64,000 nt of DNA from Xestospongia bergquistia. Its lineage: Eukaryota; Porifera; Demospongiae; Haplosclerida; Petrosiidae. Below the pieces are notes generated by a model. The model was not told the DNA's origin, did no database searches, and saw only the letters and a list, made by a program, of their open reading frames with translations. Positions 59,669 through 64,000 of the stretch are shown piece after piece. Numbering within the stretch: the stretch's first letter is position 1; each line of letters starts with the position of its first letter. The DNA lies in NCBI GenBank assembly GCA_963965975.1, contig OZ014419.1:992001-1056000 (forward strand), read 5' to 3'. The position numbers were made by a program, and so were the translations under genes.

Positions 59669-59877
59669 CCTCTGGACATTATAATGATAAAGTTCACACA
59701 CATTATCTTCATTGTATATATCACTGCTTGGTTCATAATAAAGAGATGAGACTTTTCAATGTTGAAAATCAATCATAAGTATGTATACCTCCTATAGCTA
59801 AAAGATATTAAATATAATAGTGTTGTTCTATACATGTAAATAAAGCACAAAATTAAAATAAAGATAAATTTGTTTCA

Positions 59878-61913
59878 TTATGGAGGTTGATACTCAGGAT
59901 CAACATCATCTTTAGATTGTGAATTACTTTTTTTACGTGGTTTTGGTGCTGATTTACCAAGTTTCCATGTGTGAATTGGATGGTTATCTGGAATAAGGTC
60001 AACATTCTTTAAAGATAAAGAGTGCGCTGGATGTAAGTCTCCATCAACCACTATCAAATTGGGAGGATGAAAACTGAAAAGTTTTTCAAAACAAATTGTC
60101 GATTTGATGTTCTTGATACCAAGAGGTTTTTGTGGTTGATGATGATAGCGTCTTTTAGGTGGACGACCTCTGGTTGGTTTAACAGGCTGTTGAATAGTTG
60201 ACCCATTAGTACTACTCGTAGTTAAACTTGAACCACTCATAACTGACAGTGTGTCATCCTCATTGTCTTTGACCTTGGATGGTTTTTTAGTAAGAGGAGG
60301 ATGGTCTATCATTATGTCACAACCTAATTCAGATATAGATGTCACAGACTCACATGTTCCAGTATCAATCAAGTGATTTATTGTGCTACCAGTGTGAAAT
60401 TCATTTTCAGTATTAACTGAAATTTTAGAATTCAAAGTACCTAAGAGGGAAGAAGGGTTCTGTATAGGGGGTGCTTTATTTGGGGAAGTTTTCTTGTGCT
60501 TCAATGATTTGGTGGGTGATTTTTTGTGTGAGTTTGAACCTTTTTTCTTAGGTGACAAGTCTTTAGGAGTTGAAGATAAAGCAATATTTCCATTTGAAGA
60601 TAGTGTTGAGTTTGTATGACTACTGGCTTCTCTACTGTGTTCAATAATAGACTGCCAGTAATTACCAGATTTTCTAAGTTTAAGGGAAAGGGGAGACTTA
60701 AGAGAAAAAGAGGCATCCACTTCAGGAACAAAGAAATCTTCATCAGAACTATCACTACTATGAGTTCTTTTTTTATTGTTTTCTACTCTCTTTTTTATAG
60801 TAGCAAAATGGCTAAGAGCAATAGGTCGTTTTCCTTTAGTATTACGATTAATGGATGATGATGATGAAGGAGAAGAAACAGTCACTTGATTGAGAGGAAT
60901 ATGAACCTTTAATGTTGACAGAGGAGGGTGAGTATTTGAGACAGAAAGAGGATATTTGTTAAGCACAACAGATGAAGAGAAAGAAACACTTTGTTTTTTA
61001 GATTTTGGTGGTCGTTCAGATACACTTGTGTCAGAGTCAGAAGAATCACTTAAAACAATAACAGGGGCTGAATGTCGCTTGTGTTTGACAGGTCCTAAAA
61101 AGAAGGACATATTAAGAGGACATCATTGACTATCTATACTCTGAAGGAGCATGTGCAAATCATATGAATTATCTAAACACCTGGTACAGGTCATATCACA
61201 TTTAACAGTAACCCACCCCCCTTTGTTCAATACTATGTACATGAAGACGTCCTATAAGTAATACAATAGAGGCAAGCTTTGATGTGGATATGATTGTTAT
61301 GACATGATAAGGCTGCTGATTTTTTTTCCCTGTAAACCATACCATTTTTATCAATCAAGTTTCTAAGCTCAGATAAAGGCTGTGATGAAGTGGGCTCGTT
61401 GTCACTGGAACCAGTAGTAGCTGAAATAAATGCATCTGAGTCATAACTGGAGAATTCACCTGCCAATAAAAACCTGTACAAAAATAAGAGAGCATGAAGG
61501 CTTCATTTTATACAGTCATGTCTATGGTATTTCTTTTAAAAGACAAGTCAATGAGTGTCCTATATTATGGGGCCAGCATATTTGTGTAGTCAATGTATTA
61601 TTTCCTACTTGTCTGAGCCAGGTCGTGACGAACCATCAATTGAACTAGAACTGGGACATGTAGGTCGAGACATACTGTCTGCATCACTAGAATCTGAGGA
61701 GGGCGAACTAAGTAACACTGGATTATCGTATGATGAGATCAGCTGTGAGGAGGTACTGATGATCGAGTTAGTGGCCGTGTTATTAAGTTCTTTGCGATCT
61801 GTTATTATATGGAGCGACGAAACAGCAGTCATCTTGTTAGTTGATTGTACTTGTTCGTATTCTGGTTGTGCAGTGGAAGTCGAAGAGGTTTGTTGCACAT
61901 CAACATGATACAT
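59878..61913 (-). CDS. Unrecognised nuclear protein with SIM and AT-hook-like motif
   Basis: Three exons: about 61605..61913 (start MYHVDVQQTSS), about 61346..61470 and 59878..61095; about 550 residues. Ser-rich disorder dominates. HSAPVIVLSDSSDSDTSV is a textbook SUMO-interaction motif (hydrophobic VIVL plus phospho-acidic Ser/Asp). GRPPKRRYHH resembles an AT-hook. There are several basic clusters (KKKGSNSHKKSPTKS). The C-terminal 80 residues are less disordered and may be a real domain: ICFEKLFSFHPPNLIVVDGD, HPAHSLSLKNVDLIPDNHPI and HTWKLGKSAPKPRKK. I do not recognise the family. Likely a chromatin- or SUMO-linked protein. Head-to-head with the 65-residue protein; convergent with the C10orf67-like gene across about 210 bases. 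Confidence 0.6.
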
Positions 61914-61991
61914 GAGAGAGGTTCGACTATTCTAATTAATACCCATCGGACTACCCCCAAAGCGTGTCGTCATCTGTAAGACAAGCTCTAA

Positions 61992-62032
61992 GACCATCCC
62001 CTTTCCTTTCTCTCTAATCAAAGGGGATGGTC
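61992..62032. promoter_or_regulatory. Perfect 13-bp inverted repeat in a divergent promoter
   Basis: GACCATCCCCTTT (61992-62004) and AAAGGGGATGGTC (62020-62032) pair perfectly around a 15-base spacer. It lies midway between the two ATGs of the divergent pair. It is either a dyad binding site or a hairpin in a 5' UTR. A CACGTG E-box follows at 62047-62052. Confidence 0.75.
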
Positions 62033-62130
62033 AAAAAAACTAGTTCCACGTGCTCGGCCAGCTCGGGAAGCTTGTTATCTTTTGTTTGATTCTGCTATAA
62101 GTAATAATTACTTACAGTAATCCAGGTATC

Positions 62131-62552
62131 ATGGCTGAGCGTATAAACTTTTTGATTCCGTCTGTGCCCCGAAGACTGTTTCGGGTTTTGGGACGTTATG
62201 TCCTTGTTCGAATTCAAGAAAGTAAGCTTAAATTTAATTTTCTGTTAGAATCTCGAATTTAATAGATAGAGTATACGTTTTTATTGTATTATTATTGCTT
62301 TTAAACTAGTTAATTAGATATTTTAAATAGTGCAATATGATAGCCTAGTTGTGTTTTGATGGCTTACTATAATGTTTACTATCTGTTTGTAATCAATCTT
62401 TAGGTCGAGTAGCTGCTCCGCCCCCCACAGTACAACCTAGATTGGATGATCTCAGTAAGTTGCTAAATTCCTATATTTTCTTTTCATTATATATAGGGTA
62501 CTTCCAATTTAATTATGACCCCTATGAACCACCGCCTTTGTCTGATTTTTGA
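62131..62552 (+). CDS. Unrecognised 65-residue protein, three exons
   Basis: Exons 62131..62221, 62404..62454 and 62497..62552 join in frame with good GT/AG sites. The protein opens MAERINFLIPSVPRRLFRVL, continues GRYVLVRIQ, then PPPTVQPRLDDL, and ends YFQFNYDPYEPPPLSDF. The N-terminal third is amphipathic and basic with spaced Arg, as in mitochondrial targeting or a membrane-anchored microprotein. The C-terminus is acidic and Pro/Tyr-rich. I do not recognise it and no database was available. Evidence that it is real: three-exon structure, conserved-looking reading phase, and a shared promoter. Confidence 0.65.
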
Positions 62553-63036
62553 TGACTATCGTACAATTGTAAGTTAATTCATTATTAACTTGCAGACTAA
62601 TTACTTTTTGTCTCTTATCTTGTTATTTAGGACAATTATTTGACTGTGCAAGTGTGGCATTTAATCCTTATATCATATATTCTGTTTATGATTCTCATAT
62701 AACAGCCACACCTGCTTTGAATAAGCTCTGATTAGGTTTTACTGTTTTTGGTTTTCATATAACATAGTCACAATTGCTTTGATTAATTAGGTTTTAAGTT
62801 TGTATTATTAATCTTGTCGAAGTTATTACATAATAAAAGGTTCATAACCAATTTTGTGATAAATAAGTACAGACAAGTACATTTTGACATTCTAAACACC
62901 TATTACACATAGCATGTCTTTGTAATGTATAAAGATGTCTACAGAACATGATACTATTATTAGTAACAATCCTAGAAAGAAAAAATGGATAATTTCATAA
63001 AGAAATTATGGCTACATACTGTAATGTATGGGACCT
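62553..63036. other. Convergent 3' gap, no gene seen
   Basis: About 480 bases, AT-rich. The word TTTTCATATAACA occurs twice (near 62690 and 62750); this is probably a short local duplication in the 3' UTR. Confidence 0.4.
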
Positions 63037-63882
63037 TCATTTCTTTTTACGTTTCTTAGTCTCTCCATCATCTATTCTCTTATCTCTTGATCTTGAGCCA
63101 TCTTCCAGCTGTTCTATACCATCTACAGTCCTTGATACTAGTTTACCATTATGTAAAATTTCTACCGTTTTAATGCCATTTTTGTTTGTCCTAAAGATAG
63201 TGTTGTTAACTATAATCATATAACACAATTACATACGTTTTTGTAACAACTTTTTTTCCACCCTCTACTTTAGTACTTGTACTAGTACTTGTAAAACTAC
63301 TTCCTCCTCCTCCTCCTCCTCCACTGTTGAAAGATGAAAACCTATAAAGAAAAGATTGTACATATTATGAAGGGGTGGAGTCTCTTAACTTACGAGGCTC
63401 CGCCTGAAGACATATCACCAAATCCAAAAGAACTGAAATCAGATCCAAAACCACTCCCAAAACCAGCCCCAAAATTTGAACCAAATCCACCAAAAAGTCC
63501 TCCTCTATTGCTCATTTTTTGTCCTGATGATCTCCGACCTATTAATTATGAGATGATCATCAATATGAAATAAAAACTTGAGTTCTTAGTTAGTTTAGAG
63601 ATTACTTACTTACCAAAGAAGTCAGTGTCCTCATCAAACATTCCTTCCATGTCAGCAAACATTCTATCAAAAGCTTCAAACACATTGCTAGTTCCAAAGA
63701 ACTCTCTATAGTGACATAACAATAGATTATAATTAATTTATAGTAGTTAGTTAGACTCAATCTAATAGCCTTATACACACACACACACATCATTATGTAG
63801 TATCATAATGTGACTAGGTATATTACTGTTCCTTACCTAAAAATATCATTAGCATTAGTAAATCCAGCAAAACCAGCTCCAC
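63037..63882 (-). CDS. DNAJB6: DNAJB6-like chaperone, 3' part
   Basis: Only the 3' exons are in the window; the J domain lies off the right edge. The visible protein begins near GGAGFAGFTNANDIF (exon ending at 63882), continues with REFFGTSNVFEAFDRMFADM, then Gly/Phe-rich GFGSNFGAGFGSGFGS and FSSFNSGGGGGGGSSF, then a Ser/Thr run (STSTST). The C-terminal block is KNGIKTVEILHNGKLVSRTV followed by DGIEQLEDGS and a basic tail (KKRKKK). The order NxxDIFREFF, G/F, S/T, then V-NG beta-strand region is that of DNAJB6/DNAJB2/7. The basic tail may be a nuclear signal as in DNAJB6a. Known role: suppressing polyQ and amyloid aggregation through the S/T region. The rest up to 64000 is intron. Confidence 0.8.
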
Positions 63883-64000
63883 CTATCAATTAATAATGAA
63901 TTAATAATTAATTAGTAATCAACAGTATTATATCTTATATTGAAACTAGAGAACTCTATTAATAACTATTAATAACTATAAGATATTTTTATGTAACCTT

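Noticed and set aside
1-64000. tRNA, rRNA or snRNA genes
   Set aside because: I scanned for T-loop (GGTTCGA) and conserved RNA words and saw no complete candidate; a covariance-model search would be needed to exclude them.

Overview
The window is eukaryotic nuclear DNA. It is AT-rich and has short spliced introns, dense genes and animal-specific genes: a class IIa HDAC, an AF10/AF17-type PHD protein, RACGAP1 and a fibrinogen-like secreted protein. The best guess is a demosponge, probably Amphimedon queenslandica or a close relative. That rests on gene content, intron style and the style of the giant extracellular protein; no database search was possible.

Layout, left to right: a secreted fibrinogen-like protein (-); a domesticated Crypton-type recombinase-domain (DUF3504) gene (-); a class IIa histone deacetylase (-) head-to-head with DNAJC1/ERdj1 (+); an AF10/AF17 PHD-finger gene (-) head-to-head with RBM45 (+); a UBA-UBX-proline-rich-LRR gene (-) with a one-exon POT/SLC15-like transporter and a transporter relic inside one intron; LSM12 (-) head-to-head with RACGAP1 (+), sharing a promoter with two NRF1-type palindromes; a gene for a giant membrane protein of about 7,000 residues (-) with one 18.6-kb exon, head-to-head with a C10orf67-like coiled-coil gene (+); an unrecognised SUMO-interaction/AT-hook-like nuclear protein (-) head-to-head with a 65-residue protein (+); and the 3' part of a DNAJB6-like chaperone gene (-).

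From 3.5 kb rightward the genes form a nearly regular series of divergent pairs separated by short convergent 3' gaps. The genes do not form a pathway. Most are housekeeping or regulatory genes: chromatin, RNA binding, ER and cytosolic chaperones, cytokinesis.

The most unusual item is the giant gene. It has Calx-beta-like N-terminal exons, two P-domain-like modules, bacterial-adhesin-like repeats arranged as three 3-kb AAABBB cassettes, several independently placed Ser-Gly tracts, one transmembrane helix and a proline-rich tail. Other points of note are a zinc-ligand Asp-to-Asn change plus a retained catalytic Tyr in the HDAC, an in-frame 60-bp duplication ending exactly at a splice acceptor in the AF10-like zinc-finger region, an apparent frameshift in LSM12, and a palindromic MITE.
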